A stretch of DNA of 64,000 nt. Origin: JANXQZ01 sp038225555. GTDB lineage: Bacteria > Acidobacteriota > Terriglobia > Bryobacterales > Bryobacteraceae. This document shows positions 44,946 through 52,944 of this stretch, in pieces (positions within the stretch are counted from its first letter, which is position 1; each line of letters begins with the position of its first letter). The notes under the pieces are model-generated. The model ran no database searches. It was not told the origin of the DNA and worked only from the letters and a program-made list of their open reading frames with translations. The position numbers and the translations under genes were made by a program. The stretch covers positions 106,973-170,972 of the forward strand of contig JBBRRB010000007.1 of NCBI GenBank assembly GCA_038225555.1, written 5' to 3'.

Positions 44946-45019
44946 GCCGCCTGGAAAGGCGACTGCACGGTCGCAAGTGCCGGCTGAAAGCCGGCTGCAG
45001 GCAGGATTGCCTGCCCCAC
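44946..45019. repeat. Interspersed repeat, longer copy 4
   Basis: Three hairpins in a row: GCCGCCT-based (44946-44962), GCGAC/GTCGC and GCCGGCT/AGCCGGC (about 44980-44995), then the terminal module with GGATTGCCTGCCCCAC as in copy 1. It fills the entire gap between two convergent genes (44943 and 45023). Confidence 0.8.
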
Positions 45020-45022
45020 ATG

Positions 45023-45613
45023 TTAGATTGTGACGCCCACCCGCCACAGCGCATAGCCGATCGATTGGCGAAAGTATAGCCACTTCTCCCGCCACCCTTC
45101 AGGCGGCACAGACGGACGCGGCGACCCGTAGACGTTCACCCCGCGCGATTGCAGCATCTTCTTTACCCGGTAAATATGGTACCCGTCGCTGACCACGATC
45201 GCCGAGTGCAAATCCATCCGCTCCATGATCTCGGCCACCGCGGTCACGCTATAAGCGGTGCTTTCGCCTTCCCCTTCCACGATGATCGCCTCTGCGGGAA
45301 CGCCGCGCCGGGTCAGATAGGCGCGTCCTACCGATCCTTCCGTGAACATCGGGTCTCCCCCGGCGCCGCCGGTCGTGATGATGTGCGGAGCCATTCCTTT
45401 TAAGTACAACCAGAGCGCATGATTCAATCGAGCCTCCAGCACGGGCGAAGGCCGACCCCTGTATTCCGCCGCGCCAAGAACGATAATCGCGTCGGCCGCA
45501 CGGGCCTCATCCACCGTCGATTGCCGCTGGATCTCGGAGGTAACATGCAGGAGATAACCAAGCGCGACGGCTAATACAAGCACAACGGACGTTCCCCCGA
45601 TGGTCCATTTCAT
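45023..45613 (-). CDS. YdcF/SanA-like membrane protein (DUF218)
   Basis: A 196-residue protein with one N-terminal membrane anchor (VVLVLAVALGYLLHV) and a DUF218 domain: AIIVLGAAEYRGRPSPVLEARLNHALWLY, IITTGGAGGD, ESTAYSVTAVAEIME and IVVSDGYHIYRVKKML. Relatives such as SanA affect envelope permeability or bind nucleotide cofactors. It faces outward from the inner membrane. Confidence 0.85.
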   Translation of the reverse strand: MKWTIGGTSVVLVLAVALGYLLHVTSEIQRQSTVDEARAADAIIVLGAAEYRGRPSPVLEARLNHALWLYLKGMAPHIITTGGAGGDPMFTEGSVGRAYLTRRGVPAEAIIVEGEGESTAYSVTAVAEIMERMDLHSAIVVSDGYHIYRVKKMLQSRGVNVYGSPRPSVPPEGWREKWLYFRQSIGYALWRVGVTI

Positions 45614-45696
45614 GATGGTGGCGGCGTATCTATTTTAGAGGTATCTATGGTAGATATGATCTGACGGCTGAAGGCTGCTTATTGACAGTCTACTGC

Positions 45697-46491
45697 ATGG
45701 ACACTCTTACCAGCGTTCACAATCCGGCTCTTAAGGACATCCGAAAAGCGATTCTGCGCGGGTCGTTGACGGCCAGCGGAGCCTGCATCGCAGAGAGCCT
45801 GCATCTGCTTGCCGAAGCTCTACGCAGCGGCTGCGAGATAGAAGCTGTGTACGCCATGCAATCGTCCGCCTCGCGTGTCCAGGACCGTTTGCGGGGTGAA
45901 GAAGCTCCGCTGACCATCGTTCCCGACGCTGTCTTCCAGAGCATTGCGACAACGGAGACCAGTCAAGGCGTGTTGGCGCTAGTCAAGCCCCCGCGATGGA
46001 CTTTGGATGAGCTATTCGCGCGAGAATCTCCTCTCTTGATTCTCGACGGCATTCAAGACCCCGGGAACGCAGGTGCGATGATCCGAGCGGCCGAGGCGTT
46101 CATGGCAACCGGGGTAGTGATGCTGCGGGGTTGCGTAAGCCCTTACAATCCCAAAGCGCTCCGTGCCGCTGCCGGATCTACCTTTCGAGTGCCCATGGTC
46201 TCCGGCGCCAGACAAGAACAACTGCTCGCGGCGCTGCAGAAACACAAGACGGGCCTTTTCGCGCTGATGCCTTCCGGTTCCGTAGCAATGAGCGACTGCC
46301 GACTCGATCGCCCCTGCGCGGTGGTGATCGGAAACGAGGGGCGCGGAGTGAGCGAGGAACTCCTGAGCGATGCGGTCGGATTGCGAATCCCTACGTTTGG
46401 GGTGGAGTCGCTCAACGCCGCGATGGCGGCCACCATTTTCCTCTATGAAGCCTGTCGCCAGCGAATGGCGAGGTCCAGTGAGTCTCTTTGA
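45697..46491 (+). CDS. TrmH/SpoU-family RNA 2'-O-methyltransferase
   Basis: A 264-residue SPOUT methyltransferase. The N-terminal substrate-binding domain (NPALKDIRKAILR) is followed by the knot with LILDGIQDPGNAGAMIRAAEAF, CAVVIGNEGRGVSEEL and LNAAMAATIFLYEACRQ. It probably 2'-O-methylates an rRNA or tRNA ribose. The ATG at 45697 is chosen over an in-frame TTG at 45682. Its end overlaps rarA by 14 bases. Confidence 0.9.
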   Translation: MDTLTSVHNPALKDIRKAILRGSLTASGACIAESLHLLAEALRSGCEIEAVYAMQSSASRVQDRLRGEEAPLTIVPDAVFQSIATTETSQGVLALVKPPRWTLDELFARESPLLILDGIQDPGNAGAMIRAAEAFMATGVVMLRGCVSPYNPKALRAAAGSTFRVPMVSGARQEQLLAALQKHKTGLFALMPSGSVAMSDCRLDRPCAVVIGNEGRGVSEELLSDAVGLRIPTFGVESLNAAMAATIFLYEACRQRMARSSESL

Positions 46492-47773
46492 GCCGGATGC
46501 TTTAGCGAGTATGGAAGTGGACGCCTCTCGGCCCTTGGCCGAGCGCATGCGTCCAACCTCGCTAGAGGACTACGTCGGGCAGGAACACATTCTCGGGCAA
46601 GGCAAGCCGCTGCGCTCCCAAATCGAACGGGGCGATTTGAGCTCGCTCATCTTGTGGGGACCTCCGGGAGTTGGAAAGACGACCCTGGCAAGGCTGATCG
46701 CCCGGGGTACCAAGTGCGACTTTATCCCCTTTAGCGCGGTCCTCAGCGGGATTAAGGAGATCAAGGCCGTTATGGCGGACGCTGAGCGCAACAAGCGTCT
46801 GGGGCGGCGCACGGTGATCTTCGTGGACGAGATTCACCGTTTTAATAAGGCTCAACAGGACGCGTTCCTGCCTTACGTCGAGAAGGGGGACGTGATCCTG
46901 ATTGGAGCCACCACCGAGAACCCATCTTTCGAGGTGATCTCCGCCCTGCTCTCGCGGGCGAAGGTGTATGCTTTGCGGCCGTTGACGGAGGCCGAAATCG
47001 TGGGTCTGCTCACTCGGGCGCTGCCGGTGTTGGGCGTTCACGCGAGCGAAGATTTACTCCAGCAAATCGCCGTCTATTCAAGCGGTGACGCACGCTCCGC
47101 TTACAACGTGCTCGAGTTGGCAGCCGCTGCCTCGAAGGACGGCACAATCACGGCTCAGGCCATTGAAGACTCGCTTCAGCGGAAGCTGCTGCTCTATGAC
47201 AAATCCGGGGAAGAACACTTCAACCTGATCTCGGCGCTGCACAAATCCGTGCGATCGAGCGATGTGGATGCTGCGCTGTATTGGCTAGCGCGCATGTTGG
47301 AGGCTGGCGAGGATCGCATGTATATTGCCAGGCGGCTGGTCCGCATGGCGATCGAGGATATCGGCATGGCGGATCCGAAGGCTCTGGAACAGGCCATGTC
47401 GGCGATGCAGGCCGTTCACTTTCTCGGCATTCCGGAGGGCGACCTGGCTCTGGGGCAAGCTTCCATCTACCTTTCACTCGCGCCCAAATCGGACGCCAGC
47501 TACCAGGCTCTGAACAAAGCCACCGAGGAGGTTCGGAGCCAGCCTTCCCATCCGGTTCCGATTCACCTGCGGAACGCCCCTACTAAGGCCATGAAGGAAT
47601 GGGGCTATGGGAAAGAGTACCAGCATGCCCATACGTTTACGGACGCCCTCACGTCGATGGAATGCCTTCCAGAAGCCCTCCGGGGCAAGCGATTCTACGA
47701 ACCGACCGATCGCGGACTCGAGAGCAGAATCGCGGAAAGGCTGCAGGAGATTCGTCGCAAGAGGCACTCCTAG
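46478..47773 (+). CDS. rarA: Replication-associated recombination protein RarA
   Basis: A 431-residue AAA+ ATPase related to clamp loaders, acting at stalled forks. Walker A is LWGPPGVGKTTLA and Walker B is VIFVDEIHRFNKAQQD. Sensor regions and the C-terminal tetramerisation part (GYGKEYQHAHTF) follow. The GTG at 46478 has GAGG five bases upstream and overlaps the methyltransferase gene. The longer open frame is spurious. Confidence 0.93.
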   Translation: MSLFEPDALASMEVDASRPLAERMRPTSLEDYVGQEHILGQGKPLRSQIERGDLSSLILWGPPGVGKTTLARLIARGTKCDFIPFSAVLSGIKEIKAVMADAERNKRLGRRTVIFVDEIHRFNKAQQDAFLPYVEKGDVILIGATTENPSFEVISALLSRAKVYALRPLTEAEIVGLLTRALPVLGVHASEDLLQQIAVYSSGDARSAYNVLELAAAASKDGTITAQAIEDSLQRKLLLYDKSGEEHFNLISALHKSVRSSDVDAALYWLARMLEAGEDRMYIARRLVRMAIEDIGMADPKALEQAMSAMQAVHFLGIPEGDLALGQASIYLSLAPKSDASYQALNKATEEVRSQPSHPVPIHLRNAPTKAMKEWGYGKEYQHAHTFTDALTSMECLPEALRGKRFYEPTDRGLESRIAERLQEIRRKRHS

Positions 47774-47905
47774 TACGGGACTTTCTGCCTTTGGTACTGC
47801 AAGGAATGGGAGGAATCAGCTATTGTGACACCAGCGGTGCTGAAGCATTCTAGATGAGTAAGCACACTGACTGAAGGCCGAGCCAGAGAATTGAGGACCA
47901 GAACT

Positions 47906-48274
47906 GTGAGCACTGCGAAAGACAAAACGGACCGACGCGGTTCCGACCGCTTCCCGATCGAGCGCGAGGTGAAGTACAAAATTCTGAGTAAGAAGCATGA
48001 AGAACTTGGCCAGGGGCTAACGGTAAACATCAGCAGCAACGGCGTCCTGTTTACCACGGATCAGCTGCTGGTTCCGGGACGCAGACTGGAGCTCAACGTC
48101 AGCTGGCCTGCTCAGCTAAACAGCAAGATCGCTCTGAAATTAGTAGCGCGGGGCCGGATCGTGCGCTGCGAAGAGGGCCGGGCCGCGATGGAAATCCAGC
48201 AATACGAGTTTCGGACTCAGGGCAGCCAGGCCGCTGTCGCGTCGGCGGTGGGAGCAGCGTTCAAGCTTCAGTAG
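47906..48274 (+). CDS. PilZ-domain protein
   Basis: A 122-residue single PilZ domain, expected to bind cyclic-di-GMP. The basic motif DRRGSDRFPIERE (RRxxxR) and the second motif NISSNGV (NxSxxG) are both intact, so binding is plausible. The GTG at 47906 follows a GAGG; a TTG at 47891 is also possible. About 130 bases separate it from rarA with no gene between. It is probably an adaptor for motility, adhesion or polysaccharide export. Confidence 0.82.
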   Translation: MSTAKDKTDRRGSDRFPIEREVKYKILSKKHEELGQGLTVNISSNGVLFTTDQLLVPGRRLELNVSWPAQLNSKIALKLVARGRIVRCEEGRAAMEIQQYEFRTQGSQAAVASAVGAAFKLQ

Positions 48275-48329
48275 CTTTCTTTATTTTTGCCGGGTTAGAG
48301 ATCGAGGTTTGCCGGGCCAGCCTAGGGCT

Positions 48330-49109
48330 CTATATGAAGAAGTCTCCAGTTCCGATCACTTCAGCCGGGCCGGTCAAATAGACCGAATCGTCCCAGCGCA
48401 GGTGCAGATCTCCCGCTAACGTTTGAATGTGAACCGGCGTCTTCACCATGCCTCGAAGGATCGCCGCAACAGCCGCACCAGTCGACCCCGTGCCCGAGCT
48501 TAGGGTTGGCCCGACGCCACGTTCGAAGAAGCGGACATCAATGGTATGCTCGTCCACCACTCGAACGAACGAAACGTTCGTATGTTTCGGAAAGATGGGG
48601 TGTGCTTCGATCTCTGCGCCGGTCTGTTCCCATGTCGCGGGAAACTCCTCCGCAAACACAGCACACTGAGGGTTGCCTACATCGAGGATGGTCACCTCCT
48701 GCGTGCCCGCTCGCAGCAGCAGGGGAAACCGGACCTGATCTTCGACAAAGCCAGGCGACCCCATGTCCATCTCGAACAAAAACGTTCGATCCTTCTGTTC
48801 GATCAGCCGCAGCGTCTTCGGTCCGGCCCCCGTCATCAGTCGCACCTCATTACCCGCCAGACCCGCGTCCACAAGTACAGCCGCAGCGCAGCGGGTTCCA
48901 TTGCCCGACAGTTCCGCCTCGCTGCCATCGGCATTAAACAGCCGGATGGAGTCGGGTTTCAGCAGAATCCAGCCGTCCGCGCCGATTCCGGTATGCCTGT
49001 TGCAGATGGCCCGGGCGACTGCTGGAAGATTTTCGGATGGGGCATGGTCGTCCCACGTCAGTAAGAAATCGTTGCCCGCGCCATGGGCCTTGATGAACGG
49101 TATCGTCAT
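48330..49109 (-). CDS. dapF: DapF-like epimerase lacking both catalytic cysteines
   Basis: A 259-residue protein with the whole DapF fold: IKAHGAGNDFLL, FNADGSEAEL-S68-GNGTRC, VGNPQCAVF, HTNVSFV and FERGVGPTLS-S205-GTGS. DapF converts LL- to meso-diaminopimelate with two cysteines acting as base and acid (Cys73 and Cys217 in Haemophilus). Here both positions are serine (TCG at 68, TCG at 205), while all surrounding residues are kept. A paired change in a well-kept gene is unlikely to be an error. It may use serines, run a different reaction such as a dehydration, or be an acidobacterial DapF variant. It follows a membrane protein gene by one base. Confidence 0.85.
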   Translation of the reverse strand: MTIPFIKAHGAGNDFLLTWDDHAPSENLPAVARAICNRHTGIGADGWILLKPDSIRLFNADGSEAELSGNGTRCAAAVLVDAGLAGNEVRLMTGAGPKTLRLIEQKDRTFLFEMDMGSPGFVEDQVRFPLLLRAGTQEVTILDVGNPQCAVFAEEFPATWEQTGAEIEAHPIFPKHTNVSFVRVVDEHTIDVRFFERGVGPTLSSGTGSTGAAVAAILRGMVKTPVHIQTLAGDLHLRWDDSVYLTGPAEVIGTGDFFI

Positions 49110-49110
49110 G

Positions 49111-50586
49111 TCAGTTCCTTCTGGAGATCCGGATCTCCGGCGCGTCCTTCACGGCAATCGTCTGCATGCGTCCGTACTTCCGCGGAGTCACGGCATGATC
49201 GACCGGATCGTTGGCCATCGACACCGCCCACTCTTCATGCAGGAATTTGTCCGGGAACGATACCGCGAACTGCCACTCAGGTTCGTTGCCATCCTGCAGC
49301 ACTTCTCGAAACGGAATGCCCGCCTCTCGGAACGCTCCAGCCAGATCGCCCAAGGTGGAGAAGATGCCCGTACCCGGCTGATAGCGGGAACTCAGGTACT
49401 GAGCCGCCTGATGAGTCCAGGCTCGCCGCGCTTCGGAGTTCACCTGGGATTCCTTCCAACACACCCACGCCTCCGGTCGCGGATGCGCCAGCCACGGGAT
49501 GACCGATATGAAAATCACAGCCGAGGCGACCAGCACGCGTCGTCGGTAGGAGATTATGGAGACGGCCGCACCGGCGCAAATCCCCAACAGTGGCAGCGCG
49601 GCCAATCCGTAGCGGCTGTTGTAATAACTGTGCGGCCAGAGCGTTGGAATATAGATCGGATTTCCCGATGAATGCATGCTCCAGACGTAAAAAAAAGGCG
49701 CCAGCGCGAGAAGCACCAGCGGCCACCAGAGCCGCTTCCACAAGGCAGCCAGCATTCCGATACAAGCGACCCCAACCAATCCCCAGCCAGCCGTCAATTG
49801 GACTGCGGCCCCGAAATATTGGAGGGCTTTGGGCCAGTCGTGTTCGCCAGGATAGGGCTTGCCGCCTTGGATCGCTTTCGCGGAGTAGGGGCCGTTATAA
49901 AACGAGAGCGCATTGCCGAAATACCACCAGTTATGCATCAGCCAATAGACGGGTCCGGCGCTGGCGATGAAGCCGAACAGCAGCGCCGCGCGGATCTTCC
50001 CCGCACGCGCAGTTAGCAAGAAAAAACAAGTGACAAAAGGAATGATGAACCACCCCTCATAGCGTGACATCGAGGCCGTTAAGCTGGCCACGCCTGCGCC
50101 GGCAACCATCCCGAGCGATTGTGTCTGGTGAAATTCCGCAGTGCAATACAGCAGCGCCATCAGACTGGCGAACAGCACCGCTTCGTTCATCGGGATCGAT
50201 TGTATATATAGAAAATTAGGGTTTAGTGCCACGCATGTCAGCGCTGCAGCCGCAGCCGCGTCCGACCCAAAGATGCGCTGCGCCGAGGCGAACAGAAACA
50301 TGCCGCCGATCACGAAGCAAAGGGCACTCGGAATTGCGCCGGCCAAGCCCGTTTGCCAGAGACGATCGTTGACGACAAGCGGGAGCATCAAAGCATGCGG
50401 CAAGGGCAGCCATACAGTGCCGATCTGGTCATAGCCCGGCGTGCGCGAGTCAACCACTCTGCGAGCGATAGCCAAGTGCGCTTCGGCATCGCCGTAGTAG
50501 AGGGTCCAGCCGTTGTATTGGACAGTGGCGACCGCGGCCGCGCTGATCGCCGTCAGGCAGAAAAGAGCGATGAGATGCGCTTTCAA
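49111..50586 (-). CDS. Multi-pass membrane glycosyltransferase-like protein
   Basis: A 491-residue protein with about 9-11 hydrophobic segments. The first outward loop (LYYGDAEAHLAIARRVVDSRTPGYDQIGTVWLPLPHALMLP) has an acidic pair and resembles GT39/ArnT-type transferases that use polyprenyl-phosphate sugars. A C-terminal soluble part follows the last helix. It starts with TTG at 50586, overlapping the kinase stop as TTGA. The acceptor is unknown. Confidence 0.78.
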   Translation of the reverse strand: MKAHLIALFCLTAISAAAVATVQYNGWTLYYGDAEAHLAIARRVVDSRTPGYDQIGTVWLPLPHALMLPLVVNDRLWQTGLAGAIPSALCFVIGGMFLFASAQRIFGSDAAAAAALTCVALNPNFLYIQSIPMNEAVLFASLMALLYCTAEFHQTQSLGMVAGAGVASLTASMSRYEGWFIIPFVTCFFLLTARAGKIRAALLFGFIASAGPVYWLMHNWWYFGNALSFYNGPYSAKAIQGGKPYPGEHDWPKALQYFGAAVQLTAGWGLVGVACIGMLAALWKRLWWPLVLLALAPFFYVWSMHSSGNPIYIPTLWPHSYYNSRYGLAALPLLGICAGAAVSIISYRRRVLVASAVIFISVIPWLAHPRPEAWVCWKESQVNSEARRAWTHQAAQYLSSRYQPGTGIFSTLGDLAGAFREAGIPFREVLQDGNEPEWQFAVSFPDKFLHEEWAVSMANDPVDHAVTPRKYGRMQTIAVKDAPEIRISRRN

Positions 50587-51500
50587 AACTCGGTGAACTG
50601 GCGAAATTCGTTGAAGCGGGCGTCCACTTCCTGACGAGTTAAATCGCGAAAACGGTCCACTCCGAACTTCTCGCAGCAGAAGCTTCCCATCACGGACCCG
50701 TAAATCACAGCCCGACTCAATTCTTTATGATCCACGTGGCCCTTCTTGAGATCGAAGCCACGCTCGGCGAGGTAGCCCACAAAGCCGCCCGCGAAACAAT
50801 CGCCAGCCCCGGTCGGGTCGAAGACTTCCTCCAGTAGATATCCGGGAACCATGAAGTGCGCGTCCCGGCGAAAAAGGATCGCGCCATACTCGCCGCGCTT
50901 GATCACCAGCGTGTTCGGACCCATGTTGAGAATTACCTGCGCCGCCCGCTTCAGATTGTTCTCCCCCGACAGCATGCGGGCCTCGGCATCGTTGATCAAC
51001 AGAAAGTCCCATTCGCGGATGGTGGCGAGGAGTTCTTCCCGGAAATCTTTGATCCAGTAATTCATGGTATCGCCGCCGGTCAGGCGAACGCTCGTCATCT
51101 GAGCCCTGACGCTGCGCTGCAGGGCTGGCTGAATGTTTCCGAGCAAGAGGTAAGGCGTGTCGCGATAACTGTCAGGAAGCTTGGGTTGAAAATCGGCGAA
51201 AACGTTCAAGTCGGTCCGCAGCGTTGTGCGGTCGTTCATGTCGGCGGAGTAAACACCCTGCCAGAAGAAGGTCTTGCCAGGCACGCGCTCCAGACCATCC
51301 AGATCGATTCCGCGCGAGAGCAAGAGATCGTAATCCTGCTGGTCGAAATCGTCGCCGACCACGGCCACGATCTTGGGCTTTGTGAAGAAGCTCGCCGAGA
51401 GACAAATATAGGTGCATGCGCCGCCGAGCATCCGATCGACGCGGCCATGCGGGGTTTCGACCCCGTCGTAGGCTACTGAACCGACAACAACAACTGACAT
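50583..51500 (-). CDS. PfkB-family sugar or nucleoside kinase
   Basis: A 305-residue ribokinase-fold enzyme from the ATG at 51500 (MSVVVVGSVAYDGVETP). A GG motif near the start (RMLGGACTYICLSASFF) is followed later by DPTGAGDCFAGGFVGYLA with the catalytic Asp and anion hole. The substrate may be a sugar or nucleoside. mtnA lies about 4 kb away, so a link to methylthioadenosine salvage is possible but not shown. It is the first gene of a three-gene run with a membrane protein and dapF. Confidence 0.85.
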   Translation of the reverse strand: MSVVVVGSVAYDGVETPHGRVDRMLGGACTYICLSASFFTKPKIVAVVGDDFDQQDYDLLLSRGIDLDGLERVPGKTFFWQGVYSADMNDRTTLRTDLNVFADFQPKLPDSYRDTPYLLLGNIQPALQRSVRAQMTSVRLTGGDTMNYWIKDFREELLATIREWDFLLINDAEARMLSGENNLKRAAQVILNMGPNTLVIKRGEYGAILFRRDAHFMVPGYLLEEVFDPTGAGDCFAGGFVGYLAERGFDLKKGHVDHKELSRAVIYGSVMGSFCCEKFGVDRFRDLTRQEVDARFNEFRQFTEF

Positions 51501-51553
51501 TGTTTTGATTGTAGCGAACGGCTTAGGCGGCAAGCCCCGGGTAAAATCGTAAG

Positions 51554-52018
51554 ATGCTGACACACCACTTGGCCCAAATCAACATTGGACGTCTGATTGC
51601 TCCTTTGGACGATCCGAGGATTGCCGGCTTTGTCGCGCAGTTGGAGCCCATTAACCGGCTTGCGGATAACAGCCCAGGCTTTATCTGGCGATTGCAATCC
51701 GAGCAAGGGAATGCAACCGATGTCGTCTACAACGACGACCCTTTAATGATCGTCAATATGTCTGTTTGGGAGTCTCTCGAGGCGCTAAAAGACTTTATTT
51801 ATCAGTCGCGACATATTCACGTTTTCCGCGACAGGGCAAAGTGGTTCGAGAAAATGGAACTGCCGCATTATTGCCTCTGGTGGGTTCCTGTCAGCCACCG
51901 TCCAACCGTTGCTGAAGGAAGAGTGCGACTCGAACACTACCAGCGCCATGGGTCCACGCCGGAAGCGTTTTGGTTTAACGAGTGGCATCCTGTCGGAGCA
52001 GAGTTAGCTCGCCAGTAG
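51554..52018 (+). CDS. DUF3291 family protein
   Basis: A 154-residue protein matching DUF3291: HLAQINIGRLIAPLDDPRIAGFV near the start and MSVWESLEALKDFIYQSRHIHVFRDRAKWF in the middle. It has a dimeric alpha/beta-barrel-like fold related to antibiotic-biosynthesis monooxygenases. The function is unknown. It lies alone on the plus strand, divergent from the kinase. Its last 44 bases overlap the convergent PHP gene. Confidence 0.82.
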   Translation: MLTHHLAQINIGRLIAPLDDPRIAGFVAQLEPINRLADNSPGFIWRLQSEQGNATDVVYNDDPLMIVNMSVWESLEALKDFIYQSRHIHVFRDRAKWFEKMELPHYCLWWVPVSHRPTVAEGRVRLEHYQRHGSTPEAFWFNEWHPVGAELARQ

Positions 52019-52856
52019 GAGTCAATGGCGTGGCGCAATCGCCCAGTCTGCTCGACCATTTGCGATTGAAGGCCCATTCCTTCGCGTAATTGGCCAGGAT
52101 AACGAATGGGACGGCCAGGAAAAGAGGCGCCAGCGTGACAGTCCACGCTCTTTCCTGTATCAAGGACCCGCCGATCCCCATGACTGCTCGCGTGAGGGTC
52201 CAGTAATCACCCGATATTCCGCAGGCGCGGCCGGCCCGGTTCTTGAGGCCATCCAGAAATTCGTTGACGCCGCCAACGGCGGGAACGTCGGTATAAGTCA
52301 TGCCCAGCGCGGCGAGCGTATGTGCGTCGCTTCCGGCGACAATGGCCTTATTCCAGCGCCTGGCCAAGCGCGCGGCCGATCGGTTACAGGTTGCCAGCAT
52401 CTGCCCGTTGAGGGTTTCAATGCCGGGGAAGAAAGTTTCGAAAAAGGCAAAGTCTGAATCGGTGCGCGGTCCCGTGAGGCTGGAGAAGACATGGTTGATG
52501 CTGAAGAACAGGTTCTGTTCGCCCAGATAAGCGATTAGCGAGATGAGATCGTCGCGGCGGCGCTGCAGCTCGACATGGTGGCGATCGTCGATTCCATAGA
52601 CTCCCATGTGCAGTTCCGTTCCGCAGGGGGTGCGGCAAGTGACCTCTTCGCTCAGGAAGAAGTCGGGATGGTGGCGAAGTTCCTCGACGGCGTCGATGGA
52701 ATCGTGGTCGGTAACAGTCACGAGATCCATATTGCGGCGCTTGAGAGTTTCGTATACGGCCTCCGGCTGATTGTAGCTCTCGCGGCAAATGCGGTTGAGC
52801 CCAGGCACCGTACACATGCCGGAGTGTAAAGAATGGACGTGGAGGTCGCACTTCAT
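51975..52856 (-). CDS. PHP-domain phosphoesterase with C-terminal membrane segment
   Basis: A 293-residue protein. Metal motifs CDLHVHSLHSG, VTVTDHDSID, FSINHVFSS and AGSDAHTLAALG form a PHP-type trinuclear site. After about residue 235 comes a hydrophobic stretch (AWTVTLAPLFLAVPFVILANYAKEW) that could anchor it, which is unusual for this family. Start choice: AAAGGAG lies six bases before the ATG at 52856 but touches the ATG at 52862, so 52856 is better. A LacI-type palindrome sits just upstream. Confidence 0.83.
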   Translation of the reverse strand: MKCDLHVHSLHSGMCTVPGLNRICRESYNQPEAVYETLKRRNMDLVTVTDHDSIDAVEELRHHPDFFLSEEVTCRTPCGTELHMGVYGIDDRHHVELQRRRDDLISLIAYLGEQNLFFSINHVFSSLTGPRTDSDFAFFETFFPGIETLNGQMLATCNRSAARLARRWNKAIVAGSDAHTLAALGMTYTDVPAVGGVNEFLDGLKNRAGRACGISGDYWTLTRAVMGIGGSLIQERAWTVTLAPLFLAVPFVILANYAKEWAFNRKWSSRLGDCATPLTPTGELTLLRQDATR

Positions 52857-52876
52857 ATACATCTCCTTTGTTGCAC

Positions 52877-52888
52877 GTAACCGGTTAC
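52877..52888. promoter_or_regulatory. LacI-family-like operator palindrome
   Basis: GTAACCGGTTAC is a perfect 12-base palindrome around a central CCGG, the typical half-site layout of LacI/GalR-family operators. It ends 21 bases upstream of the PHP-gene start, inside its leader or promoter. No LacI-type gene is in the window. Confidence 0.45.
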
Positions 52889-52944
52889 AAACGGATGATG
52901 ATGATGAGAACTGTCAGTTAAAACAGCTCTTATCTGTTATGTTT

